Shown: in pieces, positions 1 through 9,372 of the stretch
Layout of the letters: every line of letters starts with the position of its first letter
Position numbering within the stretch: the stretch's first letter is position 1
From: Rhizobium cauense
GTDB lineage: Bacteria; Pseudomonadota; Alphaproteobacteria; Rhizobiales; Rhizobiaceae
Assembly: GCF_019511525.1 (NCBI RefSeq)
Contig: NZ_JAEUAT010000005.1
Location: 416,061 to 480,060 of the forward strand
DNA: 64,000 nt
Reading direction: 5' to 3'
Program-made: the position numbers and the translations under genes
The notes under the pieces: generated by a model
Database searches by the model: none
What the model saw: the letters and a program-made list of their open reading frames with translations, nothing else
What the model was told of the DNA's origin: nothing

Positions 1-252
1 GGACTGGAAAAACTCAGGGACGGCGCCTACGACCTGCTCCTCTCGGACATCCGTATGCCAGTTATGGACGGCATTGAACTGGCGCATCAGGCGAAATCCG
101 CCTTCCCGGCGCTGAAGATCCTGCTGATGACCGGCTATGCCGAGCAGCGCGAACGCGCTGACGACCTGGCGGAAAAGATCGTCGATGTCGTCTCGAAGCC
201 TTTTGCGTTGCCGGACATTCGCAAGGCTGTCGCGCGTGCGTTGGCCGCCTGA
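1..252 (+). CDS. Response regulator, receiver domain only (CpdR-like), 5' truncated
   Basis: The gene is cut by the left edge; only the last 83 codons are present. The fragment holds the core of a CheY-like receiver. The phospho-acceptor Asp is in LLLSDIRMPVMDG (Asp16 of the fragment), followed by the switch Thr in LLMTGYA and the conserved Lys in VSKPF. The protein stops after the last receiver helix, so it is a single-domain regulator without a DNA-binding output. In rhizobia, single-domain receivers of this type include CpdR proteins, which control ClpXP proteolysis in the cell cycle. CpdR identity is an inference, because the N-terminus and upstream neighbour are outside the window. Confidence 0.75.
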   Translation, partial: GLEKLRDGAYDLLLSDIRMPVMDGIELAHQAKSAFPALKILLMTGYAEQRERADDLAEKIVDVVSKPFALPDIRKAVARALAA

Positions 253-278
253 GGCGGCTGACGGTACACCTCGATCCC

Positions 279-728
279 TCAGCCCTCGTTGGGGATGAAC
301 TTGCCTTCATAGCGTACGCGAAAATTGCGTCGCTGGAAGTCCTGCTGAAAACATACGAATATCAGTTCGATGTCGGACAGGCTGTCGCGCTTGTGCAGTA
401 GGCTGAGCGTCACGACAATGACGCCGGCATAGCCGCGCGTCAGCCTGAACGCCGCATTGCGGATGGCGTTGGCTTCGGCATCCTGTCGATCGTCGCGCCG
501 CTCGTAGATCACCCAGAAGCGGCAGAGGTCCCAGGTCGAACGGAGGATCTCGGTGATCTCGGCCTGGAACTGTTCGGCATGCATCCCCGGCGCCCAGGAA
601 AGCGTGCGCTCGCCCTCGTCCGCCACGACATTGAGGTAGCCATCATAGTCGCCGGTTCGGGAGAGCGCATTCTCGATCAGCTCGAACGCCGCGTTTTCAC
701 CGATTACCGTCTTGAAGAGAATTGCCAT
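279..728 (-). CDS. Hypothetical protein, about 149 aa
   Basis: I do not recognise a family. The protein is soluble-looking and acidic, with no signal peptide or membrane segment, and a mixed alpha/beta pattern (hydrophobic strand GYAGVIVVTLSLL near the C-terminus). It converges on the receiver gene 26 bp away. The start is uncertain: an ATG at 728 gives 149 aa, while a GTG at 749 or a TTG at 755 would extend it to 156 or 158 aa. Its codon use resembles its neighbours, and it is longer than a random antisense frame in the same stretch, which supports it being real. Confidence 0.6.
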   Translation of the reverse strand: MAILFKTVIGENAAFELIENALSRTGDYDGYLNVVADEGERTLSWAPGMHAEQFQAEITEILRSTWDLCRFWVIYERRDDRQDAEANAIRNAAFRLTRGYAGVIVVTLSLLHKRDSLSDIELIFVCFQQDFQRRNFRVRYEGKFIPNEG

Positions 729-899
729 CGAATCGCTATCGTTATTCACCCGCAAGGTGACATACGAGGCTTTCGCCGGGCAAGGCTAGTCTGGGTGACA
801 AAAATCGACATGTGGCGCCAAGCGTCGGACGCACGCGCACTCCTTCATCGCCCGCGACAGGAGACGACGGCATGTTGAACAAGGTCTAGCCGCGCCCTC

Positions 900-1232
900 T
901 CAATAGTCGGGGCAGGCCGAATTTATAGTCGTGCCGCTGTTTCCGCCCTGCGTTTGCAGTGAACCCGGTACCGGTGGAGGCGGGCAATTCACCGGGCGTC
1001 GCGCTCTGGTCGAGCCATTGGAGATGCTTCCCGTCGTCTCCATACTATAGGGCGCGGGCCTGTAGGCGTTCGATCCGTTCCTGTCTCGGCTCGATTCGTA
1101 TTGGCCAGAGGCAAGACCCTTGCTGCCACTGTTTGTCGATGAGAAGCCACCAATATCCCATGCGCTTGCCGTGCTTGCGGCCATGCCGAATCCAAGAGCG
1201 ACAGCTGCGATCAGCTTCAATTCCGTTTTCAT
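900..1232 (-). CDS. Small secreted protein, 110 aa
   Basis: The N-terminus is a clear Sec signal peptide: MKTELK, then a hydrophobic stretch (LIAAVALGFGMAAS) and an Ala-x-Ala site near residue 24 (ASA/WD). The mature part is about 86 residues, rich in Ser, Gly, Asn and Pro, with no recognisable domain. It contains two cysteines (NCPPPP and the SACPDY tail) that could form a disulfide. It is a monocistronic periplasmic or secreted protein of unknown function. The ATG at 1232 is the only plausible start because the signal peptide begins there. Confidence 0.7.
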   Translation of the reverse strand: MKTELKLIAAVALGFGMAASTASAWDIGGFSSTNSGSKGLASGQYESSRDRNGSNAYRPAPYSMETTGSISNGSTRARRPVNCPPPPVPGSLQTQGGNSGTTINSACPDY

Positions 1233-1351
1233 GGAAATACCCTCAACTCGTGCTCAATCGACGCTCAATCTCGCGTCAAGGTAGACATAGGTAGCTCTGC
1301 TGCGGAGGCGCGGAATCTCACGCTATTGTGACCTGAAACGGCACGGCTCAG

Positions 1352-4036
1352 CTACTGAATGTCGAGAAGTCGCTCGAGATAGCGCCGTTCGATTTCCTGG
1401 GCGGGGTTGTTGCCGAGCTTTTCGCGGATGGCATCCAGGATTTCGCGGGCACGTTGCACGTCGATCTCGTCGGGCACCTTCACCTGCTCGCCGAAATCGG
1501 GTCCTTCGGAACGGCGCGGCCGACCAAGCGGGTCACGGCCGTTCTGGTTGCCTTGCCCGACCTGGCCCTGAGGACCTTGGCCCTGCTGGCCCTGCATCGC
1601 CTGCATCATCTGGTTCATCATGTCGCGGGCGCCTTGGCGCAGCGCTTCCAGTGCACGGCCCTGCCCTTGGATGGCCGGTTCGCCGCGACCCTCGCCGAGT
1701 TCGCGTCCGGCGCCTTCCATCTCGCGCTGGGCCTGGCCAAAGCCTGGGCCGGGCTTGATGCCCATGTCGCCGAGGCCCTTCTGCAGCTCGCCGAGCTGCT
1801 TGCCGAGTTCGTCCTGCCGCGAACGCAGCTGCTTCAATGCTTCACGCAGCTGTTCGGCCGTCATCTGGTCGGAAGGTGATTGCCCTTGCTGGTCCTGACC
1901 CTGCTCACCCTGTTGGTTCTGGCCCTGCTGCTGATCCTGCGGCATGCCGTCGTTGTCCATCGGCATGTTGTCCAGAAGCGGGTCGTTCATGCCCATGTTC
2001 GGATCGCCGCGCTGCATACGATCCTTCAGCTGCTGGTCGAGCTTGAAGGTTTCTTCCATCAGTCTCTGCTGGTCGCGCAGGATCTGGCCGAGCTTGTCCA
2101 TCTGCTGGCGCATCTGGCTGTTGTCCTGGCCCTGCTGGCCTTGTTGCGGTCTGCCGGCCTGCAGGTTGTTCATCATCCTCTGCAGCTCGGAGAGTAGCTG
2201 CTGGGCAGCGTCGCGATTGCCCGAACGCGCCAGATTTTCGATCTGGTCCATCATTCGCTCAAGATCCTGCTGGCGAATGATGTTCTGGGCATTCTGGTTG
2301 GGCTGCATCGGCGCATTCTGCATGCGCTGTGCAAGCTCCTTCATATAGTCCTGCATGGCCTTACGCAGCTCGTCCATGAGCTTCTTTATCTCGGCGTCTG
2401 GTGCATTGCGCTGCAAGGCGTCAGCCAGGTTCTGCTGCGCATTGCGCAGGTTGCGCTCAGCCTGCGAGAGGTCGCCATCCTCCATGCCGATGGCGATATC
2501 CCAAAGGTAGTCTGCCGTGTCCTTCAGCGCCTCCTCGCCCTTGGCAAGCTTCATCCGCGTCAACGCCGATTGAAGCAGCAGATAGTTTGTCAGGTTCGGG
2601 ATGGTCTCTTCAGGGCGCAGTGTCAGCGCTTCGTTGAGCGCAATGGCTTCCGGCATCTTGCGCGTATTGAGCGAGAAGACCTGCCGTTCCTCGGCCACGG
2701 CGGCGGCGAGGGGCTCGTTGAACGGGCGGGCTGGCAGCGTCATCTCGTGCGGCGGGCTGCGACCCGTCTGGCCGGCGGCATCCTTGGCAACGAGCGTGAC
2801 GCGGACCCGTTTACCCGAAAGCGGATGCTCGGTGAGGTTCTTGCTGGTCACGCCCTTGGCGTCGCGCGAATTGCGGCGAGGAATATCCAGTCGGAAGTCC
2901 GGCAGAGGGTAAAGCGGCGTGGCGGTCGGGTCGGGATCGACAGGAACGATCTCGGCACGCGCCTCCTGCACGCCGTAATCGTCCTTTGCGGTAAAGCCGA
3001 TTTCGAGAGCGCCGTTGACCGTCGGCTTCGGCATTCCATTGAACGCTATCTCGGGCGCTTTGTCAGGAATGACGTCGAATTTCCATGTGCGGCCATTGAC
3101 TTCGAGAGCGCCGTTTTCCTCAAGCTTCATCAAGTGGGTGCTGGCCGATGGAACGGGATTCGCAGCAGCGCTACCCTCGGCTTGCGTTGCCACCGCAGGT
3201 GTCGGCTCCTTGGCTGTCTCCTGAGCCGCAATGTCCTGCGCCTCGCCGTTTTGTCCGCGGAAAACCACCTTCTCAGCCGTTTTGCCGCCGCTGACGCGGA
3301 CGGTGAGGTTTGAAAGTTCCGGCACGCGGATCGCTGCCTGCTCGGTCCCGTTTGCCGTCAGATAGATCGGGGCGCGTCCGGTATAGGAGGGTGGGGTAAC
3401 CCAGGCGTCGATGCGAACCGCAGGATCGGTCGCTTGCGGTGTCGGCCGTGGCTGCAGTGCATCGGTGATCGAGCCGCCGCCCGGCGACAGCGAGTAGGCG
3501 AAGGCCATTACCACGAGAAGGGCTGGAACGGCGCGCAGCGCCATGCGGTCATGCGAGGCAATGTCGGGACGCGGGAAGCCGGCATCGAGGGCCGCGATCT
3601 TCTCCGCCATACGCGTCTGGTGCTCGCGCCAGAGGGCGCGCGCGAAGGGGGTATTGGTCGCGGGCTCGTCTTCCTGAACGGCCACTGGCTGATGCTTTAG
3701 GCCGTTTCGTTGCTCCAGCAGGCGATCGGCGGCAGCCGTATCGGGCCAGCGCAGCCGGCGCAGGGGAAGCAGGGTGGCGACGAAAGCAACGCCGAAAGCG
3801 ATCAGCAGCGCCAAGCGAATCCAGTCGGGCGCATAGCGAAAGACGCCGATCCAGGACGTGGCCAGATAGAGCGCCACGACCGAAAGCACCGGGAGGAGCA
3901 AAGGCAAAAGCTGCTCGGACAGCAGCACCAGCCGCGCCAGAAGGCGCTTCGCCGCAACCAGCCGCGCCAGGGACGGCCTCAGGGCAAATGCACCGTGTTT
4001 CTCGCTGCTGGAGCTCTTGTTCAATCCGGTCTCCAC
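1352..4036 (-). CDS. TIGR02302/DUF4175-type membrane protein, 894 aa
   Basis: This is a large alphaproteobacterial protein with membrane segments near residues 40-65, 75-95 and 170-188. A periplasmic-looking beta-rich region (about 200-460) follows, then a long charged helical region. The C-terminal third is extremely rich in Gln, Gly and Met, with repeats such as GQQGQGPQGQ and GQNQQGEQGQ. Size, topology and the Q/G-rich tail match the TIGR02302 family, whose function is unknown. The start is a GTG at 4036 with only a weak ribosome site. It lies 159 bp downstream of lysA on the same strand, the usual rhizobial order, so it may be co-transcribed with lysA or have its own promoter in that gap. 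Confidence 0.85.
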   Translation of the reverse strand: METGLNKSSSSEKHGAFALRPSLARLVAAKRLLARLVLLSEQLLPLLLPVLSVVALYLATSWIGVFRYAPDWIRLALLIAFGVAFVATLLPLRRLRWPDTAAADRLLEQRNGLKHQPVAVQEDEPATNTPFARALWREHQTRMAEKIAALDAGFPRPDIASHDRMALRAVPALLVVMAFAYSLSPGGGSITDALQPRPTPQATDPAVRIDAWVTPPSYTGRAPIYLTANGTEQAAIRVPELSNLTVRVSGGKTAEKVVFRGQNGEAQDIAAQETAKEPTPAVATQAEGSAAANPVPSASTHLMKLEENGALEVNGRTWKFDVIPDKAPEIAFNGMPKPTVNGALEIGFTAKDDYGVQEARAEIVPVDPDPTATPLYPLPDFRLDIPRRNSRDAKGVTSKNLTEHPLSGKRVRVTLVAKDAAGQTGRSPPHEMTLPARPFNEPLAAAVAEERQVFSLNTRKMPEAIALNEALTLRPEETIPNLTNYLLLQSALTRMKLAKGEEALKDTADYLWDIAIGMEDGDLSQAERNLRNAQQNLADALQRNAPDAEIKKLMDELRKAMQDYMKELAQRMQNAPMQPNQNAQNIIRQQDLERMMDQIENLARSGNRDAAQQLLSELQRMMNNLQAGRPQQGQQGQDNSQMRQQMDKLGQILRDQQRLMEETFKLDQQLKDRMQRGDPNMGMNDPLLDNMPMDNDGMPQDQQQGQNQQGEQGQDQQGQSPSDQMTAEQLREALKQLRSRQDELGKQLGELQKGLGDMGIKPGPGFGQAQREMEGAGRELGEGRGEPAIQGQGRALEALRQGARDMMNQMMQAMQGQQGQGPQGQVGQGNQNGRDPLGRPRRSEGPDFGEQVKVPDEIDVQRAREILDAIREKLGNNPAQEIERRYLERLLDIQ

Positions 4037-4195
4037 GAGCTTGCGTTCGATGGCAAGGGCGCTTTCGGCAAGTGCCGGGGCAATTCGCTTTCGGTCAAAG
4101 ATAACATTCTTTGTGGCGAAGGCGAGGGCAAGCGCCTGCTAATGCCGGTTTTTCACGGTCCTCGCCAAAAAGTGATGCCATAGCCGACGGCGTGA

Positions 4196-5464
4196 TCAAT
4201 CCAGCCAGGCGGGCACGGAATCGAGGCCGATCAGCTCTTCGTAGGTGCCGCGCGGGCGAATCACGTGGAAATCGCTGCCCTTGACCAGCACTTCGGGAAC
4301 GAGCAGCCGGCTGTTGTAGGTGCCTGCCTGCACCGCGCCATAGGCGCCCGCGGATGAAACGGCGAAGAGGTCACCGGGCTTGGGCATCGCCATTTCGCGG
4401 TCGAGAGCCAGGAAATCGCCGGTTTCGCAGACGGGACCGACGACGTCAGCCTTGATGCGCGGCGCGTTGGCTGCCGAAATCACGACGGGGCGAATCTCGT
4501 GATAGGCCTCGTAGAGGGTCGGGCGGATGAGGTCGTTCATCGCGCCGTCGACGATGACGAACGTCTTCTCGCCGCCATCCTTCACGTAAATCACCTCGGT
4601 CACCAGGATACCAGCGTTGCCGACGATCAGCCGGCCCGGCTCGGTGACGATCTTGCAGTTCAGCTCGCGCAACTGGCTCTTGACGATGTTGGCATAGGCG
4701 TCGGGCAGCGGTGGCGGGTTGTTGTCGTCCTTGTAGGGAATGCCGAGGCCGCCGCCGATATCCACGTGGTGGATATCGTGGCCGTCGGCGCGCAGAGTGC
4801 CGACCAGCTCGCGCAGCAGCTTGAAGGCGTCCTCGAACGGCTGCAGCTCGGTGATCTGGCTGCCGATGTGCATGTCGATGCCGTTGGCTTCGATGCCGGG
4901 CAAGGTTGCGGCGCGGGCATAGACCGCGCGGGCGCGCTCCCAGGAAATGCCGAACTTGTTTTCCTTCTTGCCCGTCGAGATCTTGGCGTGCGTGCGGGCG
5001 TCGACATCCGGATTGATGCGGAAGGAGACGGGCGCCTTCTTGCCCGCCTTGACGGCGCGCTGGTTGAGGATCTCGAGTTCCGGCTCGGACTCGACGTTGA
5101 AGCAGTAGATGCCCGCTTCAAGCGCGAAGTCCATTTCGCGCGGCGTCTTGCCGACACCGGAGAACATGATGCGGTTGGCCGGGATGCCGGCGGCCAGCGC
5201 GCGGCGCAGTTCGCCTTCGGAAACGACGTCGATTCCGGCACCGAGATTGCCGAGCGTCTTCAGCACGGCCTGATTGGAATTCGCCTTCATGGCGTAGCAG
5301 ACCATCGCATCGACGTCGCTGAACGCTTGGGCGAAGACCCGGTAGTGACGCTCGAGCGTCGCTGTGGAATAGCAATAGAAGGGTGTGCCGACAGCCTTGG
5401 CGATTTCGGGAACGGGAACGTTCTCGGCGTAGAGGATGCCGTCGCGGTACTCGAAATGGTTCAC
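4196..5464 (-). CDS. lysA: Diaminopimelate decarboxylase
   Basis: The enzyme makes L-lysine from meso-diaminopimelate in the last step of the lysine pathway; it is PLP-dependent and cytoplasmic. The 422-aa length is normal for the family. The PLP lysine is Lys60 in CYAMKANSN. Also visible are HIGSQI, the glycine-rich phosphate-binding loop VDIGGGLGIPY, EPGRLIVG, and the CETGDFLA motif that carries the active-site Cys of the partner subunit. The start is a GTG at 5464. It follows the small lipoprotein gene by 12 bp and argH upstream of that, forming an arginine/lysine operon common in Rhizobiales. Confidence 0.97.
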   Translation of the reverse strand: MNHFEYRDGILYAENVPVPEIAKAVGTPFYCYSTATLERHYRVFAQAFSDVDAMVCYAMKANSNQAVLKTLGNLGAGIDVVSEGELRRALAAGIPANRIMFSGVGKTPREMDFALEAGIYCFNVESEPELEILNQRAVKAGKKAPVSFRINPDVDARTHAKISTGKKENKFGISWERARAVYARAATLPGIEANGIDMHIGSQITELQPFEDAFKLLRELVGTLRADGHDIHHVDIGGGLGIPYKDDNNPPPLPDAYANIVKSQLRELNCKIVTEPGRLIVGNAGILVTEVIYVKDGGEKTFVIVDGAMNDLIRPTLYEAYHEIRPVVISAANAPRIKADVVGPVCETGDFLALDREMAMPKPGDLFAVSSAGAYGAVQAGTYNSRLLVPEVLVKGSDFHVIRPRGTYEELIGLDSVPAWLD

Positions 5465-5476
5465 GTCGATTGTCTC

Positions 5477-5671
5477 TTAAAGAAGCGGATCGAGGATGAA
5501 GGGCCTGTCGGCCCTGCCCGGCTGCGGCGTCGGTTTCGACGAGTCGCCTGTTTTCGTTGCATTCGCGCTCGGCGGATCGAGATCACCCTTGCGCCCGCAC
5601 CCGGCGACGGCAAGGCCGATCACGGCAAAAACAACCGTCAGGCGGACGATCTGCGGCAAGCTCTTCTGCAT
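5477..5671 (-). CDS. Small lipoprotein of the LptM/LppL type, 64 aa
   Basis: A short lipoprotein lies between argH and lysA. Its N-terminal hydrophobic segment (TVVFAVIGLAVAGC) ends in a lipobox, and the first mature residues CGRKGDLDPP match the conserved start of the LptM (YifL) family, which in enterobacteria helps mature the LPS translocon. The rest is a Pro-rich disordered tail. I chose the ATG at 5671 because AGAGGA precedes it by 5 nt; a GTG at 5695 would add eight residues. Small lipoproteins next to lysA are widespread in proteobacteria, so the context fits. Confidence 0.85.
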   Translation of the reverse strand: MQKSLPQIVRLTVVFAVIGLAVAGCGRKGDLDPPSANATKTGDSSKPTPQPGRADRPFILDPLL

Positions 5672-5750
5672 GGAATTCCTCTTGGGAAGCGGCACTGGTG
5701 GAGACCTTCATAGCGAAGTTTCTCCGCCTTGTGCACCCCGATTGTTGAGG

Positions 5751-7151
5751 TCAGTTGCGGCCGCGCCAGTAGGCGATCTGCTTGCGCACTTCCGACGGTG
5801 CCGTGCCGCCAAAGCTCTTGCGGCTTGCGACCGAAGCCTCGACGGTCAACACGTCGTACACTTTGTCTGTAATTGCCGCATTGATCGCCTGCAGATCGGC
5901 AAGCGACAGCTCGGCAAGGTCGCAACCCTTGCTCTCGGCAAGCGCCACGGCGCGGCCGGTGACGTGATGGGCGTCGCGGAACGGCAGGCCGGCTTCGCGC
6001 ACCAGCCAGTCGGCAAGGTCGGTCGCCGTTGAATACCCCGAACCGGCCGCGGCCTTCATGCGCGCGGTGTTTATAGTCATGTCGCGGACCATGCCGGTCA
6101 TCGCGGCAATTGCCAGTTCCAGACTCTCGGCAGCGTCGAAGACCTGTTCCTTGTCTTCCTGCATGTCCTTGGAATAGGCGAGCGGCAGGCCCTTCATGAT
6201 CGTCAGCAGCGCGATCAGCGAGCCGTTGATGCGGCCGGTCTTGGCGCGTACCAGTTCCGCGGCATCCGGGTTCTTCTTCTGCGGCATGATCGAGGAGCCG
6301 GTGGAGAAGGCGTCGGAGAGGCGGACGAAACCGAACTGCGGCGTCGACCAGATGACGATCTCCTCAGCCAGACGCGACAGGTGCATGCCTGTGATGGCTG
6401 CGATCGCCAGGAACTCGATGGCGAAGTCGCGATCCGAAACAGTGTCGATCGAATTGCGGGTCGGTTCACGGAAGCCGAGCGCCTGGGCTGTCATGTGGCG
6501 GTCGATCGGATAACCGGTGCCGGCAAGGGCTGCTGCACCGATCGGGCTTTCGTCCAGATGTTCGATGGCATGGCGCACGCGCGAGCGGTCGCGGCCGAAC
6601 ATCTCGACATAGGCCATGCAGTGATGGCCGAAGGTGACTGGCTGCGCGGTCTGCAGATGCGTGAAACCGGGCATGACGGTGTCGGCATGCTCTTCGGCGC
6701 GGTCGAGGAAGGCAGCAATCAGGCCGGTGAGCAGCTGCTCGGTCTTCTGCAGTTCTTCCTTGACCCAGAGGCGGAAGTCGAGGGCGACCTGGTCGTTGCG
6801 CGAGCGGGCCGTGTGCAGGCGGCCGGCGGCGGGACCGATCAGCGTCGCAAGGCGAGCCTCGACATTCATGTGAATGTCTTCGAGCTTGCGGGAGAACTCG
6901 AATTGACCAGCTTCGATCTCTGACAGGATCGTGTTTAGCCCTTCGACGATCTTGTCTTTATCCTCGGCCGAAATGATGCCCTGGTGGGCAAGCATGGTGG
7001 CATGGGCGATCGAGCCGCGGATGTCCTGGGCAAACAGCTTCTTGTCGAAACCGATCGAGGCATTTATCTCCTCCATGATCGCATCGGGACCGGAGGCGAA
7101 ACGGCCGCCCCACATCTGGTTGGAGGATTTGGTGTCCGTGCTGTCGGCCAT
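5751..7151 (-). CDS. argH: Argininosuccinate lyase
   Basis: The enzyme cleaves argininosuccinate to arginine and fumarate, the last step of arginine synthesis. The protein is 466 aa from the ATG at 7151. The fumarase-superfamily signature [12 protein letters not shown] is at about residues 285-296, and the HTARSRNDQ and TGYPIDRH substrate regions are intact. A longer in-frame reading reaches 7223, but it would overlap the divergent tlpA start, and its first 24 residues do not resemble the family. It heads the argH-lipoprotein-lysA unit; the gap to the lipoprotein is about 80 bp. Confidence 0.97.
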   Translation of the reverse strand: MADSTDTKSSNQMWGGRFASGPDAIMEEINASIGFDKKLFAQDIRGSIAHATMLAHQGIISAEDKDKIVEGLNTILSEIEAGQFEFSRKLEDIHMNVEARLATLIGPAAGRLHTARSRNDQVALDFRLWVKEELQKTEQLLTGLIAAFLDRAEEHADTVMPGFTHLQTAQPVTFGHHCMAYVEMFGRDRSRVRHAIEHLDESPIGAAALAGTGYPIDRHMTAQALGFREPTRNSIDTVSDRDFAIEFLAIAAITGMHLSRLAEEIVIWSTPQFGFVRLSDAFSTGSSIMPQKKNPDAAELVRAKTGRINGSLIALLTIMKGLPLAYSKDMQEDKEQVFDAAESLELAIAAMTGMVRDMTINTARMKAAAGSGYSTATDLADWLVREAGLPFRDAHHVTGRAVALAESKGCDLAELSLADLQAINAAITDKVYDVLTVEASVASRKSFGGTAPSEVRKQIAYWRGRN

Positions 7152-7192
7152 GAAGATGCCTGCCTTGAAGAACGCGTGTCTCGGAGAATGAA

Positions 7193-7855
7193 ATGACGAC
7201 AAGAAGGCCCTTGCGCCTACCATCCCTGAAGCTGATAGGGATCGCGGCCGTCGCAGGCATCATCGCCGGTGCGGCAGGGGTTTACATCAGGGAAGCCGGG
7301 TCTGGCAATGGCGGCACGCAAACGGCCTCTGGCGAATGCGCGGCGACAAAGGAGATCGCCACGCGAATTGCGCCGCTTCTCAAGGGGCAGGTGGCGGCGA
7401 TGGTTGCCCCTGACGAGCATCGCAGGCTGACCACCGTTGCCTTCAAGGATGCCGACGGCAAGCCTGTGACGCTCGACAATTTCTCCGGCAAGACGGTGCT
7501 CTTCAATCTCTGGGCGACATGGTGCGTTCCCTGCCGCGAGGAAATGCCGGCGCTGAACACGCTGGAGAAGGAGATGGGCAGCGACAAATTCCAGGTCGTG
7601 CCCGTCAATATCGACACAGGCGACGACGAGAAGCCGAAGGCGTTCCTGAGCGAGATCGGTGTCGATGCGCTCAAGCTCTACCGCGACAACACGATCGAGG
7701 TGTTCAACAGCCTCAAGAAGGAAGGGCTCGCCTTCGGCCTGCCCGTCACGCTCCTGATCGACGGCAAGGGCTGCTTGATCTCCGCCATGAACGGCCCCGC
7801 CGCCTGGGATAGCGATGACGCCAAGGCGCTGATCAAGGGCGCCGTGGGTTCGTAA
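7193..7855 (+). CDS. tlpA: Thiol:disulfide interchange protein TlpA
   Basis: This is a membrane-anchored periplasmic thioredoxin-fold reductase, known in rhizobia for cytochrome oxidase copper-site maturation. It has one N-terminal transmembrane helix (residues 13-31) and then a thioredoxin domain with the active site WCVPC at residues 110-114 (Cys111, Cys114) and the cis-Pro motif near LPVTLLID. Two further cysteines, in GECAA near residue 49 and in GKGCLIS, match those of TlpA. The 220-aa length is usual. The start follows CGGAG. It is divergent from argH with only 41 bp between starts, so the promoters must overlap the opposite 5' ends. Confidence 0.92.
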   Translation: MTTRRPLRLPSLKLIGIAAVAGIIAGAAGVYIREAGSGNGGTQTASGECAATKEIATRIAPLLKGQVAAMVAPDEHRRLTTVAFKDADGKPVTLDNFSGKTVLFNLWATWCVPCREEMPALNTLEKEMGSDKFQVVPVNIDTGDDEKPKAFLSEIGVDALKLYRDNTIEVFNSLKKEGLAFGLPVTLLIDGKGCLISAMNGPAAWDSDDAKALIKGAVGS

Positions 7856-7860
7856 GGCGC

Positions 7861-8340
7861 CTAGAGAAGCGGCGGGCCGACGATCGCGATATTGTTCTCG
7901 GCGCAGCAGCGCGTGAGCGCTTCGATCATCTCGGGAGACGGCGCGGCTGCGGTGGGAAGTTCCGCCCTGTCGGCGGCGCGGCTCGCCTGCCGCAGCATCG
8001 TCTCGAAGTCATCGCCGCGGGTGATTGTCAGGCAGTGGGCACCGGCGACGCTTTCGACACGAAAGCTGTGCGGCACGCCCTTGGGCGCAACAAGCGCCTG
8101 TCCCGCGCGAGCGTGGACGTTGCGGTCGCCGATTTGAAAGCGCATCTCGCCTTCCAAGACATGGAAAACTTCGTCTTCGCGGTGGTGAACGTGCAGAGGC
8201 GGTGTCTCTCCCCATGGCATCCAGTGTTCGATGACGCTGATCTTGTCGTCGCTTGCCGCCGATGAAAGCCTGATAGCGACGAGCGTGTTGCCGAACCAGC
8301 GAAGCTCGGTATTTGACTGCGGATAGGTGTCCATGTTCAT
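7861..8340 (-). CDS. Cupin-domain protein, 159 aa
   Basis: This is a small single-domain cupin. Motif 1 is visible as HVHHREDEVFHVLEG, supplying the metal ligands (two His, one Glu), and motif 2 is around GVPHSFRVE. A helical C-terminal tail follows. Such proteins are often dioxygenases, isomerases or ligand sensors, so the reaction cannot be told. The start is the ATG at 8340, preceded by AAGGATGAG. A longer open frame runs upstream but would cross the LysR promoter region. It is divergent from the LysR regulator and is probably its target. It converges on tlpA with 5 bp between stops. Confidence 0.82.
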   Translation of the reverse strand: MNMDTYPQSNTELRWFGNTLVAIRLSSAASDDKISVIEHWMPWGETPPLHVHHREDEVFHVLEGEMRFQIGDRNVHARAGQALVAPKGVPHSFRVESVAGAHCLTITRGDDFETMLRQASRAADRAELPTAAAPSPEMIEALTRCCAENNIAIVGPPLL

Positions 8341-8401
8341 CTCATCCTTCCAGGATTTGAAGTGCTTGCGATGAGCGGTTTCTAGCTTCAGAGCCTGACT
8401 T

Positions 8402-8420
8402 CGATCCAATCCAATGATCG
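8402..8420. promoter_or_regulatory. LysR-type binding site (CGATC-N9-GATCG)
   Basis: A perfect inverted repeat, CGATC-N9-GATCG, lies between the divergent cupin and LysR genes. It contains both the generic LysR box T-N11-A (T8405, A8417) and the ATC-N9-GAT form known from NodD-type regulators. It ends two bases before the first possible LysR start, which fits autoregulation and divergent control of the cupin gene. Confidence 0.6.
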
Positions 8421-8439
8421 TATGGACCGAATCCACGCC

Positions 8440-9372
8440 ATGAATTTCAATGCCCTCGACTTGAACCTCGTGCGTGTTTTCGATGCCTTGATGCGGGAGC
8501 GAAGCGTCACGCGCGCGGGCGATCGCATTGGCCTCAGCCAACCTGCCGTGAGCGCGGCGCTGAACAGGCTTCGCCACGTCTTCAACGACAACCTCTTCGT
8601 GCGGCAGGGAAACGAGATGCTGCCCACGCCGCGGGCGCTGGAACTCGGCGAACGGGCACGCGTGGCGCTCGCCGAAATCGAGGGCATGATACGCTCGGTC
8701 CGGGGACTGGAACTTGCCGAGCTCGATCGAACCTACACGCTTCTGGGTGCGGATTTCTTTTCCATGCTGTTGATGCCGCAACTCGCACGAACGGTGCACG
8801 AGCAGGCGCCGAATGTGCGGCTGCGTTTGCTGGATAGCGCCAGGGGTGATGTTGCGAGGCTGCTGCAGGAGAATGCTGTCGACATGGCGCTCGAGCGCCC
8901 GCTCGAACTGCCCGACTGGGTGTCGAGCACACTGCTCTTCCAATCACCTTTCGTTATCATTGCCTCGCGAAACAACGAGGCGGTTGCAACGGTTCCGGAC
9001 GGCGGACAAGTTCCTCTCGATCTCTTTTCCCGATTGCCGCACGCCATACGATCGATCGATGGGACGCTTTCCGGCATGGTGGACGAGGCTCTCCAGTCGC
9101 ACGGACTTCGTCGCGAGGTGACGCTTGCTCTTCCGCATTTTCAGGGCGTGGCGCTTGCCGTTGCCGCCGGATCGCATATTGCGGCAGTGCCCATGCAGTT
9201 TGCGCGGGCAATGAAGGCACAACTCGAGCTGAAGGTCTTCGAGCCGCCCATCGATGTCCCCGCGCCGCACGTAAACCTCTACTGGCATTCGCGTTACGAC
9301 GAGGATCGCGCCCATCAGTGGATGCGATCACTGATCATTGCGACGGTCTCGGAGCTGGGATTCCCCCTCTGA
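8440..9372 (+). CDS. LysR-family transcriptional regulator (NodD/LeuO-like group)
   Basis: The protein is 310 aa. The N-terminal winged helix-turn-helix runs from about residue 5 to 65 (LNLVRVFDALMRERSVTRAG, then LSQPAVSAALNRLR and FVRQG), followed by a periplasmic-binding-like effector domain. The opening FNALDLNLVRVFDALM is typical of the NodD/LeuO subgroup. An ATG at 8422 would add six residues, but it starts two bases after the operator; the ATG at 8440 places the family's conserved N-terminus first, so I prefer it. The effector is unknown. The predicted target is the divergent cupin gene. Confidence 0.92.
   Translation: MNFNALDLNLVRVFDALMRERSVTRAGDRIGLSQPAVSAALNRLRHVFNDNLFVRQGNEMLPTPRALELGERARVALAEIEGMIRSVRGLELAELDRTYTLLGADFFSMLLMPQLARTVHEQAPNVRLRLLDSARGDVARLLQENAVDMALERPLELPDWVSSTLLFQSPFVIIASRNNEAVATVPDGGQVPLDLFSRLPHAIRSIDGTLSGMVDEALQSHGLRREVTLALPHFQGVALAVAAGSHIAAVPMQFARAMKAQLELKVFEPPIDVPAPHVNLYWHSRYDEDRAHQWMRSLIIATVSELGFPL

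Noticed and set aside
4499..5713. 404-codon open frame antisense to lysA and the lipoprotein gene
   Set aside because: Shadow of lysA; the predicted product has no recognisable motif and crosses two real genes.
8341..8943. Upstream extension of the cupin gene to 8943
   Set aside because: It would cover the LysR gene and the operator. The ATG at 8340 has its own ribosome site and starts the family fold.
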